A DNA stretch of 64,000 nucleotides from Dyadobacter diqingensis (GTDB lineage Bacteria > Bacteroidota > Bacteroidia > Cytophagales > Spirosomataceae), in NCBI RefSeq assembly GCF_024220585.1, contig NZ_JAMXKF010000003.1, forward strand, positions 558,001 through 622,000, given 5' to 3'. Of this stretch, positions 52,571 through 61,319 are shown piece after piece. Numbering within the stretch: the first letter of the stretch is position 1; the number at the start of each line of letters is the position of its first letter. The notes under the pieces were generated by a model, which made no database searches, was not told where the DNA came from, and worked only from the letters and a program-made list of their open reading frames with translations. A program made the translations under genes and the position numbers.

Positions 52571-53571
52571 TCCGTGAGCGCGTCGATGAGTAAATGATTT
52601 TTTTCAGGAGAAAGCGTAGCGATGCGAAAATGCCTTGGAGTTAAGTCTCTGAAATTGCTCGCGTCGCGAATCAGTAGGCCATGTTTTTCAATTAGAAACT
52701 GTTTAAGTTTCGCAGCATCCTGTTTCAGGGTTTCGACAAGGAAAAAGTGCGTTGCGCTTTGGTGAATTTTTAGTGCGGTATTTTGGCTGAGCGTTTCAGT
52801 AAATATCTTTTTGTCCGTTAATAATTGCTGCAACGGTATCTGAATCTGTTCATAATTTTCGAAAATAAATTTCCCTGCCTGCAAAGCAATGGTGTTAACT
52901 GTCCAGGGTTGTTTTTTTGTTCTGAACTCGGCAATCAAAGACTCAGACGCAACAAGATAACCCAGCCGTAAACCCGGAATGGCATATGCCTTGGTGAGCG
53001 AGTGCATGATCATGAGATTGGGGTAGCGGTTTATCAGTGAAATCGAAGAACCCATTTGATACGTAAAATCGATAAAGGCTTCGTCCACAACAAACAGCGT
53101 TTGCGGATTGTTTTTAACCCAGTTTTCAAGATCGGGAAAAACTTCGCCCGTTGGATTATTAGGGTTACAGATAAAAATCAGATCTGTCGACAGAGCCGGC
53201 TGCTCTGCAATAGCCGTCCATGGCAGAAAAGTCAATTGATGCTGGTACAATGTGCAGGCGTCTTCGTACTCAGCAAAAGCCGGTGTTACGATTGTCGTTT
53301 TTTTACCCGCAAAGGTCTGGGCAATCAAATAGATGGTCTCGGTTGTACCGTTGTTGATTAAAACCTGTCCGGAACTTAGCTGATGATGAGCCGCGACCAT
53401 TTCAGTCAGACTTTCAGCCATTACTTCGGGGTAACGGTTAATTGTTGCCCACTGGTCAAAGATATAATCTTTCAAACCCAACGGCTCGCCGCCGTACCAT
53501 ACATTGGTACTGAAATCTGCGATTATTTGATTTGGATAACGGTAAGCATCGTCGCCGTGGCCTTGTAGCAT
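52552..53571 (-). CDS. cobD: PLP-dependent aminotransferase-fold protein, probable threonine-phosphate decarboxylase
   Basis: 339 aa. The PLP lysine is K194 in HSLTKAYAIPGLRLGY; FICNPNNPTG (133-142) and VVDEAFIDF (161-169) are class I/II signatures. The start GHGDDAYRYP is typical of CobD, which makes (R)-1-aminopropanol phosphate, rather than of histidinol-phosphate aminotransferase (HisC), a close relative. Location between cobQ and cbiB decides for CobD. Confidence 0.88.
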   Translation of the reverse strand: MLQGHGDDAYRYPNQIIADFSTNVWYGGEPLGLKDYIFDQWATINRYPEVMAESLTEMVAAHHQLSSGQVLINNGTTETIYLIAQTFAGKKTTIVTPAFAEYEDACTLYQHQLTFLPWTAIAEQPALSTDLIFICNPNNPTGEVFPDLENWVKNNPQTLFVVDEAFIDFTYQMGSSISLINRYPNLMIMHSLTKAYAIPGLRLGYLVASESLIAEFRTKKQPWTVNTIALQAGKFIFENYEQIQIPLQQLLTDKKIFTETLSQNTALKIHQSATHFFLVETLKQDAAKLKQFLIEKHGLLIRDASNFRDLTPRHFRIATLSPEKNHLLIDALTEWKNLC

Positions 53572-53579
53572 AGTTTCTT

Positions 53580-55058
53580 TTATTCCAGACTGCTGTAAAT
53601 CATTTCCATATCCACATGGGCACGGATGTGATCTGCCAGACGGTCATATTGTAATTCTTTAAATTGTGCATAGTCAAAAGCCTGACTTTGGGTTTCTGTC
53701 AAAAATCCGGCAAGCAAATCATCAATCACAAGCTCATTATCCAGAATCCCATGCAGGTAAGTCCCCCAACAGTTTTCGCTCAGATAATAACCATCGGGTT
53801 TTCCGTTTGCCAAAATAGCCACCGGCGCGTTTGTGTCAGAAGTTGTTTCGCCCATGTGAATTTCATAACCGGTACACATTTTAGGCTGGTTTCGGTAGGT
53901 GAATTCCTGCTGTAAAGTTGTTTTTACCGGTTTTAAAACTGTTTTTACCGGTAGCAAACCAAGTCCCGGCATGGATTCCAAAGATCCTTCCACCTGGTCA
54001 GGATCTGCAATCATTTCGCCCATCATCTGATACCCGCCGCAAATACCGATCACCCGTTTACCGTTTTTACTGGCGGTAATAATTGCCGTCGCGACACCGT
54101 TATTTTTGATGGTTAACAAATCGTCCAACGTATTTTTACTACCCGGAATGATAATAATATCCGCTTTGGCAACTTCTTCGGGCTGTTGTGTGTAGAACAG
54201 GTGAACCCGCGGATCTTTTTCAAGTCTGTCAAAATCGGTGAAATTGGAAAGCCGTTTCAACAAGATCACGGCCACATTAATCTTACCTTCCGTGGTTGTG
54301 TTAAATTTATTTTGAAGCGAAACAGAATCCTCTTCTTCGATATGAATATTTTTAAAAAAAGGCAGTACGCCAACGACCGGAACACCGGTTAATTCTTCGA
54401 GCATTTTTTTTCCATCTTCGAAAAGTCTGGCATCGCCCCGGAATTTATTGACAATAATCCCCTTGATACACTGGCGCTCTTCCGGTGTTAACAAGGCGAT
54501 GGTTCCATATACACTACCGAAAATACCACCCCGGTCGATGTCGCCAATCAGATAGGTGGCCGCGCCGGCGTGAAGTGCCATACGCAAATTTGTAATGTCT
54601 CTTTTTTTTAGATTCAGCTCGGAAATACTGCCCGCACCTTCCATGACGACCGGTGCATATCTTGCCGATAATCTGTCGTAAGCCTGCGTTACCGCCTGAA
54701 ATAGTTCTTTTCTGTCATTTGTTTTAAAATATTCAAACGCTGATTGATTACCAACAGGTTTTCCGTTAAGAATAACCTGCGACGACTGGTCGTTTGTCGG
54801 TTTTAATAAAACAGGGTTCATATCCGTATGGCAGGGAATGCCGGCAGCTTCTGCCTGAACAGCCTGTGCTCTTCCCAACTCCAGACCTTCCGGCGTGACA
54901 TAACTGTTCAAAGACATATTCTGTGCTTTAAACGGAGCCGGATGATAACCATCCTGTTTGAAAATCCTGCAAAATCCTGCGCAAATAACACTTTTCCCGA
55001 CATCAGAGGCGGTGCCAACGAACATAATTGGTTTTGTGAGGATGCGGGGTTTTGACAT
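53580..55058 (-). CDS. cobQ: Adenosylcobyric acid synthase (glutamine-hydrolysing)
   Basis: 492 aa. The N-terminal ATPase-like domain has FVGTASDVGKSVICAGF (13-29) and FKAQNMSLNSYVT. The C-terminal class I-like glutaminase has nucleophile C340 in IGICGGYQMMGE and H436 in TYLHGILDN. It amidates four carboxylates of adenosylcobyrinic acid a,c-diamide. It lies 8 bases upstream of the aminotransferase gene. Confidence 0.96.
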   Translation of the reverse strand: MSKPRILTKPIMFVGTASDVGKSVICAGFCRIFKQDGYHPAPFKAQNMSLNSYVTPEGLELGRAQAVQAEAAGIPCHTDMNPVLLKPTNDQSSQVILNGKPVGNQSAFEYFKTNDRKELFQAVTQAYDRLSARYAPVVMEGAGSISELNLKKRDITNLRMALHAGAATYLIGDIDRGGIFGSVYGTIALLTPEERQCIKGIIVNKFRGDARLFEDGKKMLEELTGVPVVGVLPFFKNIHIEEEDSVSLQNKFNTTTEGKINVAVILLKRLSNFTDFDRLEKDPRVHLFYTQQPEEVAKADIIIIPGSKNTLDDLLTIKNNGVATAIITASKNGKRVIGICGGYQMMGEMIADPDQVEGSLESMPGLGLLPVKTVLKPVKTTLQQEFTYRNQPKMCTGYEIHMGETTSDTNAPVAILANGKPDGYYLSENCWGTYLHGILDNELVIDDLLAGFLTETQSQAFDYAQFKELQYDRLADHIRAHVDMEMIYSSLE

Positions 55059-55074
55059 ATGTTAATTTATTGTT

Positions 55075-55157
55075 TCACGCAAAGCAAATAAGGATTTCGC
55101 CAAGAACACAAAGAATCTTAGCGCGCTTTGCTTTTTTGTCTTTTTTGCTTTGCGTGA
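55075..55157. repeat. Inverted repeat before cobQ (palindrome family 3)
   Basis: Arms TCACGCAAAGCAAA (55075-55088) and TTTGCTTTGCGTGA (55144-55157) are perfect complements over 14 bases, with further CAAAG-rich words between them. It fills the gap between the chelatase-like gene and cobQ. Confidence 0.8.
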
Positions 55158-55168
55158 CATTTGAAAGT

Positions 55169-57106
55169 TTAAGCAATTCTCCCGGACACGGTAACGGTAA
55201 TATTTTCAGAAGACAATTCTTCAAGTGATAAACATTCGGCGCCCATGACTTTCGCCATTTCGGCCGCTCTTCCGAAACGAAGGTATTCATTTTCGGTATC
55301 CAGTACCAAAGCAGGAATGTTTGCCTGAAACAATTGCCCCGATAAATGAAGCGTTTGCTGCCAGGCATCACCACCTCCGGGAAGCGGAACATTTGCCTTT
55401 CCGTCACTTAAAACGACTAAAAGCGGTTTCAGATCCCTATCCGGGTTTAGCTGGCTGATTACCTGAGACGCCAGCTGCAAGGCATGCGGTAAAGGCGTCC
55501 GGCCGCCGGTAGGCAAATGTTGCATGGCCTGTTCAGCTTGTTCAACGCTGTAAGTCGGTTCTAAAAGCAGCTGCGCTTCCACACCACGGAATGCAATGAC
55601 ACCCACCATGTCGCGGCGTTGGTAGGCATCGGTCAAAAGGCTTAAAACACTTCCTTTCACAGCTTCCATCCGGCTGCTGGCGGCCATGGATCCGGAGGCG
55701 TCCACGACAAAGAGAATCAAATTGCCGGTTTTTCCTTTACGAATTTTCTGATGCAGATCATTTCTGGTAATCTGGAAATCGTCCTGATTCCGGATGATGG
55801 CCGATTGTACAGTCGCTATTACAGCAATATCGCTCGGTGACTGATCGGGTACAGCCCTGAGTTCCGGGCCGCGATTGGTGTTGATCGCCTGACTGCGCCG
55901 GCCTTCCGGCATTTGGTGCGTGACAGGAGCAATATCAAGTTTGAAATTAGGTGTCTCAATTCCGGTTGGTATACCAAAAACCTGTTCTTGTTTCGGTGCG
56001 GGCTTTTCCTGATTTTCGTCCTCACCATCCTGAGGCAACAGACTCTCAATCTGTGGGTCTTCCTCTGGTTTTGACTCCGGCTGATTTTGGGGTTGAGGCT
56101 TGTTGGGCGCTTCCGGCTGCTCTTGTTGCATGAGTTCGTCAAGCCGGTTATCCCCTTTGTTATTTCGCTCAAACGGTTTTTTCCTTTGACGGTGTACCAA
56201 TGCAAGTTCCGCGGCCTGTCGCACGTCCTCGGCAGTTACCACAGTACGTTTGTCCAGCGCTGCCAGGGTTATTGCTGTTTTGTACATCACGATATCTGCC
56301 CGCAAACTTGTTACGTTTAACTCTGTACAAAGCTGACTGATCAGGGTTAGTAAGCCGTCCGGTAAAACGACCTCCGACAATAATTGCTGAGCAGTTTTAA
56401 TCTGATTTTGTAAATTTTTCTGGTTGTTAAGCCACTGCAATGAAAATGCTTCCGGGTTAGCTTCAAAGGTAATTCGTCTCCGAACGACCTCGGTTCTTTC
56501 AACTACATCGCGGGGTGCCTCCACATCAACCATCAGTCCGAACCGATCCAGAAATTGCGGACGAAGGTTGCCCTCTTCCGGGTTCATGGTGCCGATTAAG
56601 GTAAATTTTGCAGGATGACTTTCTGAAAGTCCGTCACGCTGAACAGTATTTACGCCCATCGCCGCGACGTCCAGTAAAACGTCCACCAGATGGTCTGGCA
56701 GCAGATTTACTTCATCGATGTACAAAATACCACGGTGTGCCGCAGCCAGTAATCCGGGTTGTAATCTTTTCTTTTTTTCTGATAAAATCCCTTCCAGATC
56801 CAGACTGCCTAAAACGCGGTCTTCGGTCGCGCCCAGTGGAAGATTCACAAATGGCACGGGAATTTCATCGATATCAACAGGACATTCTCCGCAGATATCC
56901 GCCGAATCATTTTCCTGAATAGTTTTTAAAACTTCATTTTTGGGAATAAGCGGCATGATTTCAGCCAATCCTCTGGCGGCGGTACTTTTTGCCGTGCCTT
57001 TTTCTCCTCTGATCAATAAACCTCCGATGGAAGGATTGATGGCGCACAACATAAGCGCGCGCTTTAATTTTTCCTGTCCTACAAGGGCTGCAAACGGGTA
57101 TTTCAT
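55169..57106 (-). CDS. Magnesium/cobalt chelatase-like fusion: AAA+ (ChlI) plus VWA (ChlD)
   Basis: 645 aa from the ATG at 57106 (a TTG four codons earlier is possible). Residues 1-300 are a ChlI-type AAA+ ATPase: GEKGTAKST (34-42), ILYIDEVNLL (127-136) and GTMNPEEGNLRPQ. A proline/glutamate-rich linker (about 315-375) leads to a VWA domain with the MIDAS motif VVDASGSMAASS (467-478). In chlorophyll or cobalamin biosynthesis such proteins drive metal insertion by a large CobN/ChlH subunit, which is not in the window. Cobalt insertion is inferred from its place before cobQ. Confidence 0.9.
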   Translation of the reverse strand: MKYPFAALVGQEKLKRALMLCAINPSIGGLLIRGEKGTAKSTAARGLAEIMPLIPKNEVLKTIQENDSADICGECPVDIDEIPVPFVNLPLGATEDRVLGSLDLEGILSEKKKRLQPGLLAAAHRGILYIDEVNLLPDHLVDVLLDVAAMGVNTVQRDGLSESHPAKFTLIGTMNPEEGNLRPQFLDRFGLMVDVEAPRDVVERTEVVRRRITFEANPEAFSLQWLNNQKNLQNQIKTAQQLLSEVVLPDGLLTLISQLCTELNVTSLRADIVMYKTAITLAALDKRTVVTAEDVRQAAELALVHRQRKKPFERNNKGDNRLDELMQQEQPEAPNKPQPQNQPESKPEEDPQIESLLPQDGEDENQEKPAPKQEQVFGIPTGIETPNFKLDIAPVTHQMPEGRRSQAINTNRGPELRAVPDQSPSDIAVIATVQSAIIRNQDDFQITRNDLHQKIRKGKTGNLILFVVDASGSMAASSRMEAVKGSVLSLLTDAYQRRDMVGVIAFRGVEAQLLLEPTYSVEQAEQAMQHLPTGGRTPLPHALQLASQVISQLNPDRDLKPLLVVLSDGKANVPLPGGGDAWQQTLHLSGQLFQANIPALVLDTENEYLRFGRAAEMAKVMGAECLSLEELSSENITVTVSGRIA

Positions 57107-57183
57107 AGAGAAGACCAAATTAAAATTACCTTCACTTCAAACCGATGATTGCGTGAAGGAAAGGTAAAATTAAGGAAACTTTG

Positions 57184-58113
57184 TTATTCCCTGATGCTGG
57201 TTTGGTCCAGCAGCGTCATTTTCGCGATTTCATCCTTGCGTTTGAAGACGACTCCCTTTTGCCGGGAAGCGAATTCGAAAAACTCTTTGGCAGCTTGTAC
57301 AATCTGCGGACTACCCCCGATCCGGTCGTGAAAACTGATGGACATTTGTCTGCGCCTGACAGCCGATTCGTCATAAAGCTGGGTGAATTCAAGTTTTAGC
57401 TGATTCAAAAACTGATCTGCCGAGAAGTTTTTTCCTTCAATTAAAACAATGTCGTTACAGCGCAGGGTATAAGGAACGACGGCAAAATCTTTGTTATTGA
57501 CCTGAATGATAAACGGTTCATCGCGACTGAGATCATCGATGTGATAAGTGAACCCAAGTTCCTGCAAAATCTTCAACGTATTTTCGCCACGTCTGAGCCA
57601 GTTGGCGTTATAGCCGACGGGTGTAAAACCGGTAACCTGCTTCACTGCATCAACTCCGTCTTTGATAAATTTCTTTTCTTCCTCATACGACATGGTATAT
57701 TGGGTTGCCCAGTTCATGCCGTGTGCAGCCGCTTCGTGGCCACGCCCAACAATTTCCTTAGCGAGTTTCGGATTTTTCAAAACCGCAGAGCCGACCATGT
57801 GCGAGGTGACTTTGATATTGTATTTATCCCATAAGTCCAGCATGCGCGGTATACCTTCCTTATAGCCGTATTGATACCAGGTTTCGCCCGGCAAGTCTTT
57901 AAATCCTTTTTGCATGTTTTGTGGAAAAGGACTTTCTGCATTATCGGGCTGGCCCCCTGCTTCAAATTGCATAGAAACGGAAATGACCAGACGGGAGCCA
58001 TCTGCCCATTTGGAGGTTGGAGGGGTGGATGGCTGTTTTTGTATATCAGGACTTAAAATGCTGGCAAGTCCCAGCAAACCGGATTGCTTCAAAAAATCTT
58101 TTCTTGTTGTCAT
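57184..58113 (-). CDS. Polysaccharide deacetylase family (NodB-like) protein
   Basis: 309 aa. The N-terminus MTTRKDFLKQSGLLGLASIL looks like an export signal (Tat-like spacing without the twin Arg). RLVISVSMQFEAGG is the first strand, where the catalytic Asp is absent (S-M-Q). SHMVGSAVLKNP and GHEAAAHGMNWATQY carry the metal-site histidines, and SISFHDRIGGSP is the last motif. It resembles PuuE/PgdA-type enzymes with a cyclic amide or peptidoglycan substrate, but the altered first motif leaves activity uncertain. Confidence 0.82.
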   Translation of the reverse strand: MTTRKDFLKQSGLLGLASILSPDIQKQPSTPPTSKWADGSRLVISVSMQFEAGGQPDNAESPFPQNMQKGFKDLPGETWYQYGYKEGIPRMLDLWDKYNIKVTSHMVGSAVLKNPKLAKEIVGRGHEAAAHGMNWATQYTMSYEEEKKFIKDGVDAVKQVTGFTPVGYNANWLRRGENTLKILQELGFTYHIDDLSRDEPFIIQVNNKDFAVVPYTLRCNDIVLIEGKNFSADQFLNQLKLEFTQLYDESAVRRRQMSISFHDRIGGSPQIVQAAKEFFEFASRQKGVVFKRKDEIAKMTLLDQTSIRE

Positions 58114-58124
58114 GGTGATTTGTG

Positions 58125-58313
58125 GTTAAACGCAGAGTTAGGGAGTTATTACGCGGAGTTACGCAGAGAGTCTAGTGTATAACTTGTACTTTAATTTACT
58201 TTCCAATTTGTACTTCCCTTAACATTATCAAAATACAGCTAGCCGAATTATATATGTAAACACAAAAAACCTCCGCGACCTCTGCGTAATAACTCCCTTA
58301 CTGTGCGTTTAAC
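58125..58313. repeat. Very long inverted repeat after the DoxX gene (palindrome family 4)
   Basis: The left arm (58125-58170: GTTAAACGCAGAGTTA and onward) pairs with the right arm (58271-58313, ending TGTGCGTTTAAC) over about 40 bases with few mismatches. The right arm touches the DoxX stop codon. The words ACGCAGAG/CTCTGCGT are shared in design with the palindromes at 44.4 and 45.5 kb. Confidence 0.85.
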
Positions 58314-58709
58314 TCATTTTAAGAAGTTATCGATGGAATATGAATTGTATTCGATATTGGAAAGCAGAATGGCGAAGAAGGCTATGTGGATTAATTGTGA
58401 CGGAATAGCTTCCCAGTTTTCAATCATGCCCGTTCCGGATAAAAGCATTATCATGACGACACTGCCCGCTATTAAAGCAGGTTTTGTGAATATTCCAAGA
58501 ATCAGTAACAGGCCTATTAAAAATTCGGCGATAGGTAACGCGTAACTAAAAGGTAAAACCATAAACTTCGGTATCATAGATTTTTCGAAGTTACCGATCA
58601 TCCATGCGCTGAATTTATCAAGTTTTGGAAGTCTGACCAGTCCGTGAGTGAACATGCTGGCCGCTATGGCCAATCGAAGAAGCAGGAATGCTGTCGGATT
58701 ATTTATCAT
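58314..58709 (-). CDS. DoxX-family membrane protein
   Basis: 131 aa with four helices: AFLLLRLAIAASMFTHGLVRL at the start, AEFLIGLLLILGIF and VMIMLLSGTGM in the middle, and HIAFFAILLS at the end. This is the standard DoxX/DoxD-like small quinone-linked protein layout. The function in this organism is unknown; some homologues support redox or thiosulfate metabolism. It is divergent from the AraC-type regulator, which may control it. Confidence 0.85.
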   Translation of the reverse strand: MINNPTAFLLLRLAIAASMFTHGLVRLPKLDKFSAWMIGNFEKSMIPKFMVLPFSYALPIAEFLIGLLLILGIFTKPALIAGSVVMIMLLSGTGMIENWEAIPSQLIHIAFFAILLSNIEYNSYSIDNFLK

Positions 58710-58792
58710 GATCTTGTATCGTTTTTATTTGATGCAAAATTCAGAAACTATACCTTGTGTTTACTTGTATAATCATTGGGTTGTCTTGTAAA

Positions 58793-59662
58793 ATGAAAGG
58801 GATGAAAATTGAGAATTTGTTCGAACCGTTTGAGATTGAATATGTAGAGTTGAACGAGTGTCCGGTGGTGGCTCATAAGCATAATTTTTTCGAGCTCGTT
58901 TACATTATCGAAGGGACGGGTGTGCAATGTATTAATAAAAATAAAATGCCCTATGCTGCTGAAAAGCTATTTTTGTTAATGCCGCAGGACTGTCATTCTT
59001 TCGAGGTGAAAACAACGACCAAGTTTTTCTTTATCCGGTTTAATGATGTTTATTTAAAAAAACAGAACCGGGACTGGATAGAAAAGCTGGAATTTATTTT
59101 CCAGAATAATACACATTTACCGGGCTGCATTCTGGCAAACAGAACGGATAAGCCATTTGTAAAATCAATGGTTGAAGCGCTGATCCGTGAACATATTAAT
59201 TTGCAGATGTATAATCGCGAACTGGTTATGCAGATTGTCAATACGCTGATCACGATAGTGGCCCGGAACATCGCCCTGACTGCAACACAAAAGGATATCA
59301 GCAGGAATACCGAAAATGCTTCCTTTGAAATGCTGACTTATATTCATCAGCATATTTATGCTCCCGAGCAATTGAAAGCGGAAAAAATTGCTTCTCAGTT
59401 CAATATTTCACCCACGTATATCAGTGAATATTTTAGGAAACTGACCGGTGAAAGTTTGCAGCAATATATTATCAATTACAAAATCAAGTTGGTAGAAACG
59501 CGGCTGCAATACAGTAATCTACGGATAAATGAAATTGCATTTGAGCTTGGTTTTTCAGACGAAAGCCATCTGACCAAGACTTTCAAAAAACAAAAAGGTA
59601 TGAGTCCCTCCGATTTTCGGAAGCAGTCCAACAGAAAAGAAGCGGGCTTATTATCTGCTTAA
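58793..59662 (+). CDS. AraC-family transcription regulator
   Basis: 289 aa from the ATG at 58793; an earlier GTG (58757) would begin with an unrelated hydrophobic stretch. The N-terminal cupin-like sensor has VAHKHNFFELVYIIEGTG and LFLLMPQDCHSF. The C-terminal double helix-turn-helix is in KIASQFNISPTYISEYFRKL and INEIAFELGFSDESHLTKTF. Its divergent neighbour encodes the DoxX protein 84 bases away, a likely target. The 3' end overlaps the convergent DUF5618-like gene by 4 bases. Confidence 0.92.
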   Translation: MKGMKIENLFEPFEIEYVELNECPVVAHKHNFFELVYIIEGTGVQCINKNKMPYAAEKLFLLMPQDCHSFEVKTTTKFFFIRFNDVYLKKQNRDWIEKLEFIFQNNTHLPGCILANRTDKPFVKSMVEALIREHINLQMYNRELVMQIVNTLITIVARNIALTATQKDISRNTENASFEMLTYIHQHIYAPEQLKAEKIASQFNISPTYISEYFRKLTGESLQQYIINYKIKLVETRLQYSNLRINEIAFELGFSDESHLTKTFKKQKGMSPSDFRKQSNRKEAGLLSA

Positions 59663-60054
59663 ATATAAGTCAGCATTTGTGTAACGTTATTCAGGCCGGT
59701 CTGAATTGTATCAACGGATTTCGTTCCGTGATAATATCCCGCTAAATGCAGCTCATCATACACATTGACAAGCAGACGGAGAAGTCTTTTGTCGTGCTTG
59801 CGAATACGGTTGGTATAGTCTTCAATACTTTTCGGTTTGGCAAACTTGATGCCCTCTTTTTGTTTCAGGTATTCATCAAGAATTAAAAGTGCTGCTGAGT
59901 ATGCGGTTCCGGCAGCCATCTTGACATATTTTACATCAGCATATAAACCATCTTTTTTACCTGCTTTTTCGCGAAGTATTTCTTTCGCATTTTGCAGGTA
60001 TCTCGCAGCTTCTTCGGAAGGTGAAAGTTTAGTGCCCTGATTTTCGCTAGCCAT
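59659..60054 (-). CDS. DUF5618-like helical protein
   Basis: 131 aa, all-helical. The segment EAARYLQNAKEILREKAGKK, then YVKMAAGTAYSAALLILDEY, matches my memory of DUF5618 proteins of Bacteroidota; the fold may be HEPN-like but no R-x4-H motif is seen. It probably binds a partner rather than acting as an enzyme. It is convergent with the AraC gene and divergent from the DNA exonuclease gene. Confidence 0.75.
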   Translation of the reverse strand: MASENQGTKLSPSEEAARYLQNAKEILREKAGKKDGLYADVKYVKMAAGTAYSAALLILDEYLKQKEGIKFAKPKSIEDYTNRIRKHDKRLLRLLVNVYDELHLAGYYHGTKSVDTIQTGLNNVTQMLTYI

Positions 60055-60191
60055 ATCAATAGAAGATTATAAGATATTTATTGATTTGACTCCGGTTTTG
60101 AAAAAAGTCATCCCAAAAATAACATAATTTCCTGCCTTATGGTGTCCGTTGGGGTGGCTTAATATTGGCATACTTTTATTAAAAATGAATT

Positions 60192-61289
60192 ATGGCTAAA
60201 CAATCGCTCTTACAATTCACCGGAAAAAGTATCTACTGCGCCCAGGCAGACGCACATATCGATCCATGGATACCTGTGGACCGCGCGATCATCACGCATG
60301 CGCACAGTGACCATGCGCGATGGGGAAGCCGTCATTATCTGGCGCACAAGGATAGTGAGGCCATTTTACGTTTGAGGCTGGGTCCCGATATTTCATTACA
60401 AACCGTGGAATATGGCGAGAAGTTTGTCATCAATGGTGTGACATTTTCCCTGCATCCGGCCGGACATATCATTGGATCGGCTCAGGTGCGGGTTGAGTAT
60501 AAGGGAGAGGTTTGGGTGGCCAGCGGCGATTATAAACTGGAAAATGATCATTTTTCCACGCCTTTTGAACCAGTAAAATGTAATGTGTTTATAACGGAAT
60601 CAACCTTTGGTCTGCCGATTTATAAGTGGCAGCCGCAACAAAAGATATTTTCAGAAATTAATAACTGGTGGGCGCAGAACAAAGAGCAGGAAAAGGCGAG
60701 TATTCTGATGGGATATTCACTGGGGAAAATGCAGCGGATTTTGAAAGGAATTGAGCTGAAAGATCCGGTGATTTATGCACACGGCGCAATTTACATGCTC
60801 AATGAAAGATTAAGGCAGGCAGGTTTTGACTTGCCGGAGCTCACGCTTGTAACCAAGGATACGGATAAAAAACTGTTTCGCGGTGCATTGGTGCTTGCGC
60901 CTCCATCCGTCGACAGCAGCACTTGGATCCGAAAATTTAATCCTTATTCGCTTGGTTATTGCTCGGGGTGGATGGCGTTGCGGGGGGCGAAAAACCGTCG
61001 CGCGGTCGATCAGGGTTTTGTATTGAGCGACCATGTGGACTGGCCCGACCTGAACACGGCTGTGATTGAATCAGGGGCGGAGAAGGTATATGTGACGCAT
61101 GGTTATACAAGCATTTTTTCACGTTGGCTGAACGAAAAAGGCATCGAAGCGGGAGAGGTTTCTACCATGTATGGAAATGAGGAAGAAACGGAGGACAGAG
61201 CGGAAGGCGTAGGCCCGGAGGCCGAAGGTATTGAAAATAGAACGGATTTATCACCCATTCCGGATGATCCTGATCTCAAATTAACCTAG
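60192..61289 (+). CDS. Ligase-associated DNA exonuclease, metallo-beta-lactamase fold
   Basis: 365 aa. The metal-binding motif THAHSDHARW (35-44; H36, H38, D40, H41) is typical, as are HPAGHIIGSAQVRV and WVASGDYKLE. LSDHVDWPDL near 281 and VYVTHGYTS complete the beta-CASP-like arrangement. Known in many bacteria next to an ATP-dependent DNA ligase and a DEXH helicase. Residues after 325 are an acidic tail. Likely trims DNA ends before ligation. Confidence 0.92.
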   Translation: MAKQSLLQFTGKSIYCAQADAHIDPWIPVDRAIITHAHSDHARWGSRHYLAHKDSEAILRLRLGPDISLQTVEYGEKFVINGVTFSLHPAGHIIGSAQVRVEYKGEVWVASGDYKLENDHFSTPFEPVKCNVFITESTFGLPIYKWQPQQKIFSEINNWWAQNKEQEKASILMGYSLGKMQRILKGIELKDPVIYAHGAIYMLNERLRQAGFDLPELTLVTKDTDKKLFRGALVLAPPSVDSSTWIRKFNPYSLGYCSGWMALRGAKNRRAVDQGFVLSDHVDWPDLNTAVIESGAEKVYVTHGYTSIFSRWLNEKGIEAGEVSTMYGNEEETEDRAEGVGPEAEGIENRTDLSPIPDDPDLKLT

Positions 61290-61319
61290 TTTTTACTTGC
61301 TAAAAAGTTACAGATCCCG

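Noticed and set aside
53580..55058. Cobyrinate a,c-diamide synthase instead of CobQ
   Set aside because: The start FVGTASDVGKS and the 492-aa length with GICGGYQMMGE fit cobyric acid synthase.
57107..57118. TTG start of the chelatase-like gene
   Set aside because: The ATG at 57106 directly precedes the conserved KYPFAALVG segment, the usual N-terminus of ChlI-type proteins.
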